64,000 nt of DNA. Source: Thamnaconus septentrionalis. Lineage: Eukaryota; Chordata; Actinopteri; Tetraodontiformes; Monacanthidae. The notes beneath the pieces were generated by a model. It was not told where the DNA came from and ran no database searches. It was given only the letters and a program-made list of their open reading frames with translations. A program made the translations under genes and the position numbers. This document shows positions 13,050 to 24,490 of the stretch, piece by piece (position 1 is the first letter of the stretch; each line of letters begins with the position of its first letter). The DNA is taken from positions 14,739,501 to 14,803,500 of the forward strand of contig CM020502.1 in the NCBI GenBank assembly GCA_009823395.1, read 5' to 3'.

Positions 13050-13179
13050 TCTTATATAAATTATCTTTTATAAATATCTTATATTTTAAAATACCCTTTT
13101 ATTATTTAAAAAAAAAAGCCGCAACCCAACCAAAACACCTCCGCAACCCATTTTTGGGTCATGACCCAATGGTTAAGAA

Positions 13180-13420
13180 ACAATGGTGTCAATCTGCCCT
13201 AAAGTTGCGGCCGGTATGACATCACGATTTCCAGAAGAAACGCAGCACATGACGTGACTGGCAGCCTGTGACAGGAACGCAGTACTGACCTGCAGGATCA
13301 CTTTTCGCTGATTGTACGGTCTCTGTAAAGTATTGCCACTTTTACATTTCACTGCACATCCTATGAGCATGTGACAAATAAAGTTCTTGAATTGAATTGA
13401 AGGTTTTTGCCAGCTTCAAG
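13180..13420. repeat. Dispersed repeat ending in AATAAAGTTCTTGAATTGAATTG
   Basis: The stretch with CACTGCACATCC, CATGTGACAAATAAAG and a (GAATT)n-like tail resembles the 3' end of a common fish repeat. No full copy is in the window. Confidence 0.4.
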
Positions 13421-13429
13421 TCTCTGCAC

Positions 13430-13644
13430 GTCCATTTTTTTTGACGCGTGTACGCTGTACTAACAACTTTATATTTTGATTGTGAATGTTGTTGGGATGA
13501 TGGAGGTGTTTGTGCTCCAGCATCAGACCCATCGTCAGTCTGCTGCTGCTGCTGCTGGCTTTGATCTTCAGAGGGCTGCGGTAACAAACTGAGATGAACT
13601 TTGTCTAATGACTGACTTGATCGAGCTCTCAGCAGGGGTTCCAA
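13430..13644 (-). other. Weak Gln/Ser-rich ORF, not identified
   Basis: An open minus-strand frame with a six-Gln run (CTG repeat on the plus strand), acidic and Ser/Pro-rich flanks. It runs into a dispersed repeat at its 3' end. It could be a fragment of a real exon or chance; no domain is visible. Confidence 0.2.
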
Positions 13645-14021
13645 CTTCAGCGCCGGGCGTGTGCGTGATTATCTGTTGCGCGGACCGACTAGCGCAGCCT
13701 GTTAATGCGCATTGACATTCACTTCTGCCTCGCCAAAAAGAGGAAAGGCATCAAAATAAGTTAAGAAATCGATTGGGGGGATAATATAGCATGAAATGGA
13801 GCCACAGACACGAGGAAAAAGTTTCCCAAGTACACTCATTAGGAGGACCGCAGAAGCATTATGGCAAATATGAATCCACATTTAAGAAATGAGGATTTAT
13901 ATTCCCTTCCCTGTTTTCTCAGTTTGTACCGAGGCAACACAGACAACAAGCCGGGACTTTTGTTGGTCAATCGCAGCCCGTCACCACTGGGAGTTCAGTC
14001 GGCCCCATTAAAGGTCCAATG

Positions 14022-14407
14022 CAGGCATTAGGCAAACTACGACCAGGGGGCCACATGCGGCCCGTGAAGCTTTTTAATCCGGCACTCCAAAGATGAAGAA
14101 ATGATATTACTTATTTACTGACTATATATAAATGTATTTGTATTTGACTATAGCTGTATTTCCTACATGTTTCCATTGTTCCAGAGTCATTTCAATAAAG
14201 AGCTGAACACCGTGGGGCTTCAAAGACACTGATTTGGTTGCAACTTTGCTTTGCTTCATTTTCAGTTGACATTAAAGCAACATGTTTCCTACATATCCCA
14301 TGATAGATTGTTTCCTCCTATGAGGTGGCTCACCAAAACACTGCTTCTCCGTCACCCTCTGTTAAATTTTAGAACCCATTGTCGCCCCACTAGTTTGCCC
14401 AGCCCTG
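14022..14407. mobile_element. hAT-type MITE (GGCAAACTA termini)
   Basis: Left end CAGGCATTAGGCAAACTAC with CACATGCGGCCC just inside; right end CTAGTTTGCCCAGCCCTG, whose complement starts CAGGGCTGGGCAAACTAG. The ends match a widespread hAT family. The flanking 8-mers (GTCCAATG and GTCCTGCC) agree only partly, so this is an old insertion. Confidence 0.6.
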
Positions 14408-14860
14408 GTCCTGCCACGCGGCCGCAGACGGGACGGGAGCCAGTCGCAAAACAGCAGCAAAACGGTACACTTGGTTGCAAATGCTACTCACAGTAATCAG
14501 AACCAGGGGAACAGGCTGAGACCAAGTCCGGGTCAGGCGAGGGATCAGAATTCCGGGGATCAGCCGAAGAGACGGGATCAATGCCAGTGTCGTAACCAAG
14601 TGGACCAAGTGATCAGTCCAAGGGCGAAGCAGGCAGGCAGGCAGGTACGAGGACAAACTGGGTCGGCAACAGGGAATCAGGCCGGAGATCAGCGCTGGAA
14701 AGGCTTGCATGTGTGCAAAGACGATCTGAGTTGGAGCCTCAGAGAGCTGGGGGTGATTGCAAGGGATGAGCTACAGGTGTGTAGATTGCAGACTGGCAGC
14801 AGGTGTGTCAATCAGCCAAGGGAAAAAAAAAAAAACTAGGTCAGCATGGAGGTTGTGACT

Positions 14861-15278
14861 GGCCCAGTGTGTAAAATCTGGCTTGATTTATGATTTTTAT
14901 ATTGATAAAAGCTTAATATACTGCCCCTAAATACATTCATGAAAGTATATAATTGCAGCACAATACAATTAAATTGGTTTTCCTGCCCTAAGATATATAC
15001 TGTATACTTTCACAGAATGTAAACAGATCAAAATGTTCTATTGAATATTTTATTTTTACTTATGATGTTCAACACCTAATTGTTGAATTTCAATGAGCTA
15101 GACTGAATAGTTTTCAAGATAATTGCTTTTAAAATGAGTTCAAATTTTTTGGGACACCCTGTATATAAGAGTATAGACAGAGCCATAAGGGTCTTGCTCC
15201 TAGTTAGCAGCCATCTTGCGTGTTTCCTATTTAGGTCAGACTGGCTTCCTCCTAAACATTTGCACGCTGGACCTTTAC
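14861..15278. mobile_element. TTAA-family MITE interrupted by a mariner-like fragment
   Basis: Starts GGCCCAGTGTGTAAAATCTGG and ends near GCTGGACCTTTA, both termini of the family defined at 27008-27472. The middle (about 15080-15166) contains GAGTTCAAATTTTTTGGGAC followed by ACCCTGTATA, a mariner-type end inserted in the element. Confidence 0.6.
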
Positions 15279-15414
15279 GTCGAGAGAATTTACTTGCTTT
15301 ATCCGACCGCATCATATATTCCACGCGTCACAAGCTGTCCTGTGTGTCAGGTGACTGGCTCTGAACTGGAAATCATCCTGGTCCCATTCTGATGTAATAT
15401 GTGTGAAAGCGAGG

Positions 15415-15860
15415 CTTTGTGCTGTCATTCACGCTGAGGCCGAGCTGAGGCGGCGGGACACGCCCAGGCGGAGGCTGCAGCAGCCGCTGCAGCGAGGGGC
15501 GGCCCAGGCTTATTCAGATGAGTACCGGAGTCATTTACATTGCAAATGAAAAGTGCATTTGAAGCCGAGCAACATGCCCTTCAAATAACTTCTGCTGCGG
15601 ATTCATCCCAGTTCTCCTCCCTCTTAAAATAGTTATATGAAAAAGAGGGAGCGGGTGGAGGGGCAGCGTGCGGAACATGAAAGAGTCAGCGATCCCACAC
15701 TGAACATCACCATCGCACTGAATTACTGTCAGCAGAGCCTCGTCTCTCACATGCAGCAGCCTGTGCCATCACCATTTTATAGGCAGTTTTGTTCGGGGAT
15801 TCAACATGTGATTAATTCATTAGAGTTGCTCTCTGTTCCTCCCGCAGGTTAAATTGCTTT
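15415..15860. promoter_or_regulatory. Candidate conserved non-coding element
   Basis: GC-rich first part (GCAGCAGCCGCTGCAGCG) followed by ATTTACATTGCAAATGAAAA, which has an octamer-like TTGCAAAT, and a long repeat-free tail with ATTAATTCATTAG. No consistent open frame. Regulatory role is inference. Confidence 0.35.
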
Positions 15861-16130
15861 GATAATCGATGATGGAGTGTGTGGATCTTTCTTTTTCTCT
15901 TGTGTGCAAGAGGTGTCGCGCGATATATGTGAGAATAGTCATCGTATAAACACAGTCCTTAAAGGCCCAGTGTGTAAAATTTGCCGTGATTTATGATTTT
16001 TATATTGGTAAAAGCTGAATATACTGCCCTTAGAATCATTAATAAAGGTGTATAATCGCAGTACAATCAAAGTAATTGGTTTTCCTACTCTAAAAACGGT
16101 TCTCATATATTTATAAGAATATACATGGAG

Positions 16131-16548
16131 CAGGGTGTCCAACTCAAATACACACTGGGGCCAAAATGCAAAAGTTGGATCAAGACTCGGTCCAAAATTG
16201 ATATTTCTTGAAAAAATCTTCCTCCAGATAGAACAGTGAATCTTTTGCCTCAACCTGAATATGGAAGAAACAAAGCTTAAAACTATATAATAAATAATTT
16301 CATATTGTACATGAAAAACTAATCATTTTTATTTGCAGCCTTCTAATTGAAATTTCAACAGCAAACTTTTTCCATGAGCTGATAATAAATTTAAAATAAA
16401 GTGTTAATAATAAACCAATTAAGTCCTAATAATGTCTTGCAATAATAATGTCCTGTCCTGATTGAGCAAAGTATTCTGGGATTTGTTTTAATTAATTAAT
16501 TACACTGCAGGCCAAATTTGGTTTGCAGGCCAGAGTTTGACACCTATG
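16131..16548. mobile_element. hAT-type MITE nested in the TTAA element
   Basis: Inverted ends CAGGGTGTCCAACTC and GAGTTTGACACCTATG; flanking 8-mers ACATGGAG (16123-16130) and ACATAGAG (16549-16556) differ by one base. Interior has GGGGCCAAAATGCAAAAGTT and GCAGGCCAAATTTGG, typical of this fish family. Confidence 0.75.
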
Positions 16549-16571
16549 ACATAGAGCACGGGTCTCTTCTA

Positions 16572-16690
16572 AGTCAAGTCAAGTCAAGTCAAGTCATTTT
16601 TATTTATATGGCACATTTACAAAAGGCACCAAAGTGCTTCACAAAAAAAGTGCATAGAGTGCATATACATTGACCTAAATATTTAAAATA
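16572..16690. repeat. Dispersed repeat beginning with (AAGTC)n
   Basis: Five AAGTC units lead into TTTTTATTTATATGGCACAT and CACCAAAGTGCTTCAC, a motif of a common fish retroelement end. It interrupts the TTAA element. Confidence 0.5.
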
Positions 16691-17068
16691 AGAATAAGAA
16701 TAGGTGTGGACAATCCATCTCGCCTGACAGCACATGTCGTAATCAGGGTGAGTGCTCGCGTTTTCAAATCAACCAATAAAGAAGAAGGTGGACGAGGTAT
16801 GCAGGCCACCGTAGTTCACTGGCAAGCTCAGGAGAGGGAGGGAAAGTGAAAGACACTGCAATATGAAATGTAACCACTTGGTGTTGCTGTTTCTTCCACC
16901 ATAGATGCCCTAAATTAAGCATTGGTAAGAAATTGAAATTGTCATTGATTGCTGAAATATAATTGGTATTATTGATATTGTTGTTATCATTACAGGAACA
17001 TTTCGAAAAGATTCCATATTAGTCTTGAATCTTCCTGAAAACAGTTTTCTCTGTGTGTTTCTCCACAG

Positions 17069-17321
17069 AAGCCCAGAGAGTCGCTCAGATTTGCAACTCA
17101 GACAGTGACTATTGAGACGTCAGGAGTGACAAGCCAGCAGAGGGAGCGAGAGGAGAGTAGACGGCCGGCCAGGACAGAGTCATCAAGCACAGCCTGCCCT
17201 GCCAAGCTCAACAACAATCCAGGAAGCTGCAGGGGAAAGTAGCTGGGCAGCACCAGGGCTGGAGCTCCTCCACCTGGGAGGAACCCAAGAGGAGGGAAAA
17301 CACACAACTACATCTCTTACT
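17069..17321 (+). other. Exon-like segment, unidentified
   Basis: TTTCTCCACAG acceptor before 17069 and ACT|GTAAGC donor after 17321. The frame beginning at 17069 is open for 58 codons (KPRESLRFATQTVTIE...) and then meets a stop inside the segment. It could be a terminal coding exon, an untranslated exon, or chance. I do not recognise the peptide. Confidence 0.2.
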
Positions 17322-19540
17322 GTAAGCCACAAGACAATAGCATAGCAACAGCCAAGCAGAGCTAATGTCTCACAAGCCCAGAGGCCTGCAGACGCATGTG
17401 CACAAGCTTCCTCAACTGATTTTTTTTTTTTTTTTTTTCAATGGCAGCATTTGCGTAGACATAAATATCCACTGATTTTTGTGCTTGCAAACATCATATC
17501 CTGATTTCAGAAAGTGAGAACTCCTCCTCTGGGATCAGCCCTTATCTCTCTCTGCCAAACACAGCAAGTAAACACATTCTTTAAAGATATTTTTCAAGTT
17601 GTACCGTGTGTGTGTGTGTGTCTACATTAGACAGCTGCCACATATTTGACCTGGAAACATTTTTCGTACACCGCAAAATTTACTCAATCCAATTATTTCC
17701 GCTAAATATTTGCCAGAGAATTTTTTGGGGGGGAGTTTCAAAAAGTTTGGCTGAGTCAGAGGCACACAAACAAATGGGAAAACATGGAAACTATATTATC
17801 CTAATATATAGATGCACTCTGGATGAGTTGCGAGGAAAGTCATCTTGCTTAAATATCTAGTTCTGAGCTGGATGGAGCAGTGCACGTTCAGCACCAGGTG
17901 TCCAAAAAAACATTTCCACCACTGTATACATATATACAGCACAATGATGTATGCATCAAGGTTTTTCGGTGTGCATCTATACACCTCGACCCATCAGGGC
18001 CCTGAAGTCAGTGAAGAGCATCAGTGAAACAGTGTGGTGACCAACAAACAATGGAACTTCAGCTGTGAAGCCTTGAATGACTCAACTTCATACTTCACTG
18101 TTCACTTGATTACAGCAGAACCAATGGATGCAATCCCATTAACTGACGACAGCAGCCAAACCACATTTATTCAGTTTTGCAGCACAGCATCGTCAGCGAC
18201 TGTCATGGAGAAGCAGGGGGATGAAGCTCCCTCAGGATACCATCCTGGTTGGGCTATTTTCAATGGTTTTGAGCACCAAAACTGTATAACTGTAAAACAG
18301 TCCCGGACGCTGGAGTGCTTGAAAGAGAAAAGAGGCTCTAGATTCAAGCAGGAAATCTAGTTGGAACAAAATTGAGCAAAAGTTCCTGCAAGCTTGGAAT
18401 AGGGCTGGGCGATTTTTTTCGATTTTTTTCTGAAAACTCGATTTCGATTGTGATTTTTTTTTTTTTTTTTTTTGGTAAAACTATGAAAGACAGTGGAATA
18501 AATTACTTCAAATATTTTTATCTTTATTTTTTAGGAAAAATCGCAAACAAATTTCCCTATTGGGAATGAAGTGCAACTGAAATATACTGAAAATCCTCCT
18601 AGGGTTCAGTAAAATGACAACATTTCCAGTCTTCTTTTTGTTGTTGATTTTACTACTAAAAAGCTTCAGCAAGAGTTTAGTTTAAAACAATGTGACCCAT
18701 CGAGAGTCATCCAACTTGGCCTCACGGTGCAGCAGAAGGGCCTGCACTCTCTCCCTTGATGCGCAACAGAAAAACAAGGTCTTTTTCCCCTCAGCATGGT
18801 CAATGCAGGGGCTCTCCCTCTAAACTGCTGTTTCCCAAAGTACATCCGCTGACTTTAAGCAGCCCAGCACAAATCATTTATCAGCCAATAACAAACTGCT
18901 TGCTTCTATTTCTGGCACTGCCAGTTGTGTTTTTGCATCATACAGTACAACCCTTACGTCTCCTCGCGCCTCCTGTAGCTGTGCGAGCACTTTGTGATGT
19001 CAGCAAACGCACCACGGACAGGCGCAGGAGAGAAGACGCAGAACAGAACAGAACGCCGCGCTGCTGCTTCCTCCACACCAGCCTTGGAAGTTGAGCCGCG
19101 CAGCAGTAATGCCAACTAAATGATGCTGGATTCATGAGACGCCACAGCAGCCCCAACAGCAAGAGCGCCGATAAAGATTTAAAAAAAAAAAAAAGGGGGG
19201 GGGAGTTTTTTGGTTTCAACATGGTGAATGTGTTTTTCCACACACACGCACACACGACTCAGCCAGCTGCACTTCCTTATCGGACTAATGAGGCAAAGAA
19301 AACAAAGTGATGCAATTTTTACATAAGGTCCATGCTAACAAATCAGTATGCCAGCTAAGTTGTGTCTTCCACTGAACAAGATATCTTTCATTCATTATTG
19401 ATGTTGTGTGAGAGGAGCTTCCCCCTGAAGGCACACTAGGATTCCCAGAGCCAGACTCAGCATCAAAGGCTTCTCTATAATCTCGCCTTCTCTGTTCCCA
19501 GCCCTCCACTCCCTGACTCTCCACATTACATGGTCCACCT
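17320..19540. other. Intergenic DNA, no gene recognised
   Basis: Contains a T-run at 17420-17440, a short GT tract near 17605, a low-complexity block at 18391-18475 (GGGCTGGGCGATTTTTT, typical of a hAT-related fish repeat end) and a G-run near 19195. ORFs of up to about 110 codons show no domains. Confidence 0.5.
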
Positions 19541-19549
19541 TACTCATTT

Positions 19550-19760
19550 ACTGCTCTCCCTCGCCGCACCTCTTTAATTATGCTATCACTCCGACTAGAT
19601 AATATGATAGCAGGGGCACTGCAAGGAGAGCTGCTTCACATTCACTCTTATTTAGAGCAAAATTTCCATACCAGCGCATTGACGCTGCGAGGGTGCTTTG
19701 TAAAAGCGCGTCAGTCTCAGCTTCTCAATTAGGTTCACTTCTGTTTTTCATTGACGGCCT
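19550..19760. promoter_or_regulatory. Candidate conserved non-coding element
   Basis: Repeat-free block with TTTAATTATGCTATCA, GATAATATGATAGC and CATTGACGCTGCGAGG words and no open frame. Its composition resembles the other candidate elements in this half of the window. Confidence 0.3.
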
Positions 19761-19820
19761 GTGTTTCTGTAGTTTTTTCATTTTTTTACGGTATTTTGTA
19801 CTATATTTTCTGACACATTA

Positions 19821-20070
19821 TACACTACCAGTCAAAAGTTTGGACACAATTTTTTTTTATCTTTCTACACTTAGATACATACTGAAGACATAAAATACAT
19901 GAGCATGATATAGTATGTCATTATGCAGCAAAGAAAAACATGTTCGATAACTCTAAATATGCTTTTATGAAAGGTAGCTATTTGGGAGATTTTCAATATA
20001 AAACGTGTTTCAGTTATTTTCCACTTTAAAATTCATAGGGTGAGTCCAAACATTTGACTGCTAGTGCAAG
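19821..20070. mobile_element. Tc1/mariner-type MITE (copy A)
   Basis: Left end CACTACCAGTCAAAAGTTTG and right end CAAACATTTGACTGCTAGTG are inverted repeats flanked by TA. Interior includes ATACTGAAGACATAAAATAC and ATAACTCTAAATATGCTTTT, both shared with copy B at 25811. Confidence 0.75.
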
Positions 20071-21390
20071 TATCTTATTTGTATTTGTAATTTGGTTATA
20101 CTGTTTTATCAATGTATTTGATGAACTGTACCATTAAATTAATAGGGATAAAAGTGTGTAAGTCAATATGGGCTGGTCTTCCATGATCACTTAAATACAA
20201 AAAAAAATCCGTCAATCAATCTTGAACTAAAATTTTGTATTTTTTAAATATAAAGTCAACACGTTTTTGCAATATTTTTTTTTGCAAAATTTACCTATGA
20301 GTTTAACCAAAAAATGAAACACAATACTAAACAATACTAACTAAACAAAAAAAAACGTAATCTGAACAGAATTAATCTGTCTGACCAGCCACTTTATGGT
20401 TTTAAACATTGTTAAGAAAAAAAGAGAGCTCGTGTATGTCTGTATAGTCCTGCTGTTGGACCACAACTGCCCAATGTTTCTGCAGTGACTGCATAATATA
20501 ACCACCATCGTCTATCATGAGACTCATAAACAGCCTGAGCACACACTCTTACAGCAGCAACACACATAGTATGTGGTCAAAAACGTTTGCCAAACCCCAT
20601 AGCTTTCAATAATCATTTAGTATCCACAATGTATAAAAGTACACAGTGATGGTAAGCTTGTGTGGAGTTATGTCAACATCACCAAAGTGTTTTCATTGGC
20701 CACAGACCATCTCTGGTGTGACTGACGAAAGCAAGGTTGTTAGTATGCAGCTCAAAACCACAACACAGAGAAACAGTGCAAAGAAATCACGTCAAGCTGG
20801 GGAAATATTTTAAGATGTTGCTGAGAGAGTTAATGAACCAGCCCAGCACCTGCTGAAAGAACAGAACAGTAATAACTACCAGGAGGTTCTTGAATGATTT
20901 CTCTTATAAATCAACCTCTTTCAAAAGAAAAATATTTTTATTGCGTACAGTGCTTTCTGTGAAAGTGTCCATGTGCAGTAAACAGTCGGAAAAGTATTTT
21001 TTCCATGAAAAAGCTTGCTTTGTATAAAATATAAGAGAAAGAACACAATAAATATTCCATTCTTTCTTGTTTGCTTATTGTGAGATGAATGTAAAATGTT
21101 TTTATTGGTATATTAAAACAAAGTTACAACATAACTTAAAGAAACGTGAACTATTGAAAAACTCCTTCTCTGACACTTGAGAGATTGTATGAGTTGAGGT
21201 CGTGCACTGAACAAGGACTTGGCACAGAAAAAAGAAACTTCCTTTCAGAAGCAGAAACTTGCATTTCACTTCAGGGCGTTTTACACAAGTATCCTATCAT
21301 TTAATATGCACAATTATGCATCACATTATTGGTTTGCTTCAAGGCAGTTTTACCAGTCTAATAATGAAATGCAACAAGGATATAAATTCA

Positions 21391-21432
<42 letters not shown>

Positions 21433-22030
21433 AAAATGCATTTGGGTGGAGTTTGTCTTATTAGTGAATCCTGCTTAACTGTTTTAGATGTGCTGACTTT
21501 TGTTGCATATTAATAATGATAATTTGTAGTGATCCACAGCAATATCGCTTTCCAAGATACTGTTGATCATCCACAGCACAGGAGTTTCACATAGGGTCAA
21601 CCATCTTCTCTCTATCCAGCTTCACTATTAATCACTCAACACAAGGGAAACTTCTCCTGCAAATACATCACTGATGGATGGGGAAAATCTTGTGCAACAA
21701 AACATTGAATTTGTTCTCAGCAACTGTAAATAATGCAGGTGTACAAGTAGCAAAATCCATATCTCCTGAAAAATTACATTCCAACTGATTTAAAAGACAT
21801 ATTTTACTCAACTACGCTGCTTCACTATATATATGCAATTTGCGTAGCTATGAGATGCATATAATGTTTGAGTTGTATTCATTCAGGTTAACTTTTCAAG
21901 GTCTTCTTAAAAAAAAAAAACAGGTAGCAGCAGAAAATAAAAGGTCACTGTAAAAACAATGCAACATCAAGGCGTGCTGTGAATTCAAACTCATCCTCAT
22001 GCAGTTGAAACAGTCAAAGTCTGCAGTGAG
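20070..22030. other. AT-rich intergenic DNA with a (TA)n tract
   Basis: No gene. A (TA)n microsatellite is at about 21395-21429. The rest is unique AT-rich sequence without exon signals. Confidence 0.6.
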
Positions 22031-22277
22031 TCGCAGCGAGCAGCTACAGTGAGGCTGTTTTATTTCAGTACGTCCGAGGTTTCATCCGCAGACATCCTGT
22101 GCGTCTTTGAGAAGTGAGTGTCTGTGATTGGGCGAGCTGCCCTTCACACTGGGAACACGCGCGCGCCGCAGACGCAACTCGTCATATCCTTGAGAGCACT
22201 TTGCCACCTGCCGACTGCTTTTGGTCATCACATGACTTCTCCCATTTCAGCAGGTTTTCCCTGTTCAGCATCAGAGG

Positions 22278-22278
<1 letters not shown>

Positions 22279-22337
<59 letters not shown>
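22279..22337. repeat. (GT)n microsatellite
   Basis: About 29 perfect units after CAGAGGAG. Confidence 0.9.
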
Positions 22338-22338
<1 letters not shown>

Positions 22339-22489
22339 TCCTTCAGTCAAAAAAATTGTCATCTTCCTTTTGTGAGGCGAAAAAAGTGCTTTGCGCCGTG
22401 CTGCAAGAAGAGATAAAGGAAAGAAGAAGAGGCGGCTGCTGCTGGTGGACGGATAAACAAACAGACATCTGAGTAATGTAAATGGTGAG

Positions 22490-22710
22490 AAAAATGAAAA
22501 TGTATGGCATAATTAAACCCGCTTTGATTCGGGCACAAGGCTCGACATGAAAGCGGTGCAGGAAGAGCAGTGATGGAATTAAGGCCCATTATGGCTGGAG
22601 GCTCACTGGAGGCTCACTGGAGGCTGCAGCAGCTCCACTGCAGCCTTTGATATCCGCCACGCTCATTAATATTGCAGTGTACAGCTCAAGTCTTAATCAC
22701 CACATCCAGC
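22490..22710. promoter_or_regulatory. Candidate conserved non-coding element
   Basis: Between two microsatellites lies sequence rich in homeodomain-like cores (GGCATAATTAAACC, GGAATTAAGGCCCATTATGG, GCTCATTAATATTGCAG). It includes a short exact duplication of GAGGCTCACTG. No open frame stands out. Confidence 0.35.
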
Positions 22711-22737
22711 CGCGTGCCGAGCGCCGGTATACTGAGA

Positions 22738-22738
<1 letters not shown>

Positions 22739-22786
<48 letters not shown>
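22739..22786. repeat. (CA)n microsatellite
   Basis: About 24 perfect units. Confidence 0.9.
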
Positions 22787-22787
<1 letters not shown>

Positions 22788-22859
22788 CTCAGAATGTAAA
22801 AGTTGCGGACCTTCTTAAACGTGACTTTGAAATCCCCGCTGACGGCGTCAGTCTGCGCG

Positions 22860-22873
22860 CGCGCACACACACA

Positions 22874-22933
<60 letters not shown>
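22860..22933. repeat. Compound (CG)n(CA)n(TC)n microsatellite
   Basis: GCGCGC then CACACA then about 28 TC units. The TC half is a homopurine-homopyrimidine mirror tract able to form triplex DNA. Confidence 0.9.
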
Positions 22934-22936
<3 letters not shown>

Positions 22937-23326
22937 TGATGCCATTTCATGGAGGACAATGCGGCGGCGCGCATACAAGTGGCTTCATTTAAAAAAGGAT
23001 TCACACATGAACATCTACTCGGGAGTTGGATCCAGTGCACCGGGTTCGGCGCGAGGAAAGGATGAGGCGGGGTGAGGGTAGGAGTGTGGGAGTGGGAGGG
23101 GGCGGAGGAGGGGAAAAAAAACATCAAAGGGTTTAAAGTGGCGCCATGAAAGGCATGGGAAATGAGCTTTTGAAAAGCGAGAGAGGCAGCGGCGGAGCCT
23201 GCAGCAGCAGAGGAGCCTCTCGCTGACTCCCAGGTACTCCCAGAGCCGCGCGCCCCACCGGCGTCAGCAACGAGGAGGAGGGTGGGGGTGGGGAGGGGGT
23301 GCTCCAACCTCTTTTTTCATCATGCA

Positions 23327-23364
23327 GTGTGTGTGTGTGTGTGTGCGCGCGCGCGCGCGCGCGC
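23327..23364. repeat. Compound (GT)n(GC)n microsatellite
   Basis: 38 bases of strictly alternating purine-pyrimidine, ending in about ten GC units, the classic Z-DNA-forming arrangement, inside the CpG-rich block. Confidence 0.9.
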
Positions 23365-23441
23365 GGATCGAGTTTTGTTTTCCAACCTCCAGCCCGAATG
23401 TGGCTTTTGTCTATCAGCTGGTTATTCACCGCGTCCCACTG

Positions 23442-23444
23442 ATG

Positions 23445-23477
<33 letters not shown>
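23442..23477. repeat. (CTG)n microsatellite, about 12 units
   Basis: Perfect trinucleotide run. Flanking frames do not resemble a conserved protein. Confidence 0.9.
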
Positions 23478-23660
23478 GATCATCGTCATCCTCCATCTGA
23501 CGTGAAACCTACACCGCTGCATCGGTGCTGGTGTTGCGCGTCTGTTGAAAAAGCCCCTTAAAATGCTTCAGCTTCAGCTCACTGTTGCTGGACTGTTTAG
23601 AACTGGTCACATTCCAACAGGTGCTAGTGCCATCTACATCCCGTGTCAATCAACACTACC

Positions 23661-23661
23661 G

Positions 23662-23697
<36 letters not shown>

Positions 23698-23698
23698 C
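23661..23698. repeat. (ATC)n microsatellite
   Basis: About 12 units; a second shorter ATC run is at 23790-23812. Confidence 0.85.
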
Positions 23699-24442
23699 TA
23701 GCAGCATCACCTCAATGCAAAACGTCCAAACCTAAAACTAACCGTGCGGATCAGCCACGACATGAAGTGTCTAGTCAAAACAAACAAGGACTCTTCATCA
23801 TCATCATCATCATCACTCAGCGGGATGTCCGCTGTCACGCAACTTCTCCGCCCCAGCTTTTTTGTTTGTTTGTTTGTTTTAATCCGATTCCCCTCCACCG
23901 AGCATCCGATCACCGCTGCAACGGAAAACTTACCCGCATTCCGCGGTTCTTCGCAACATCCTCGTGGTCCAACTTGTATCCTGAGTTGGTGCTCCTCGCG
24001 CCCCGGGAGCGCGCGACCTTTTGGCCGGTGTTGGTGGGGGTAAGAGGGTGGGGGTGTTGCGGTAACCGAGAGAGGGGAACAGCCGCTACTTCCTCTCCGG
24101 CGGGCGGGCGGGCGGTGAAGGTGAAGTCCTGTCGGGGTCGGAGGGCGGTGGAGGTTGAGGTGGAGGAGGAGGAGGAGGAGAAGGGAGAGGAGGAGGGAGA
24201 GGAGGAGGTGGGGGGTCCGAGCCGTCAGCGCGCAGCCGCCCTCGGAGCACAAAAAAAACAACAAAAAAACCGAGCGCTTTATTTGGTGCGGGTTGCGCGC
24301 GCGCGCAGGGGTCTGTGAACCCCCGCGTGACGCGGGCGCTCGCTGAACTGACACTGTTTAACCGCGTGACACGAGTGTTTGCGTGGCGCTGCACCCGACC
24401 CGCACCGGCGACGGTGAGTGTGATGGAGCGGGACCGGAGTGA

Positions 24443-24444
<2 letters not shown>

Positions 24445-24487
<43 letters not shown>
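24445..24487. repeat. (CA)n microsatellite
   Basis: About 21 units, starting 30 bases after the plus-strand donor-like GTGAGT. Confidence 0.9.

Positions 24488-24490
<3 letters not shown>

Larger units (their letters stand above)
15959..16918. mobile_element. piggyBac-like TTAA MITE with two nested insertions
   Basis: TTAA at 15959-15962 precedes AGGCCCAGTGTGTAAAATTT; TTAA at 16915-16918 closes the element. The outer halves align with the reverse of 27008-27472 (GGTGTGGACAA, CACCGTAGTT.ACTGGCAAGC). It is interrupted by a hAT MITE (16131-16548) and by a second repeat (about 16572-16690). Confidence 0.7.
22040..24430. promoter_or_regulatory. CpG-rich block with splice donors on both strands (possible promoter/5' exon)
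   Basis: The most CpG-dense part of the window, especially 22800-24430 (GCGCGCGCC, CGGCGGGCGGGCGGGCGG, GCGGCGGCGCGC). On the plus strand GGCGACG|GTGAGTG at 24413; on the minus strand GAATGCGG|GTAAGT at 23934, a near-perfect donor. No coding sequence is evident; large open frames in the block are low-complexity (Ser, Leu or Glu/Arg runs). A bidirectional or non-coding first exon is the best guess. Confidence 0.4.

Noticed and set aside
14471..14839. 122-codon Gln/Arg/Gly-rich ORF
   Set aside because: It lies directly between two transposon relics and looks like repeat-derived sequence with GGCAGGCAGGCAGG slippage. No recognisable protein.
18034..18360. 108-codon plus-strand ORF
   Set aside because: It begins at a GTG, has no domain or membrane feature that I recognise, and lacks splice or promoter context.
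23545..24354. Two long opposite-strand ORFs (257 and 215 codons)
   Set aside because: Both are driven by GC-rich low-complexity DNA and ATC/GGA repeats, giving Ser, Glu/Arg or Leu/Pro runs. No conserved motif, and each is the shadow of the other.
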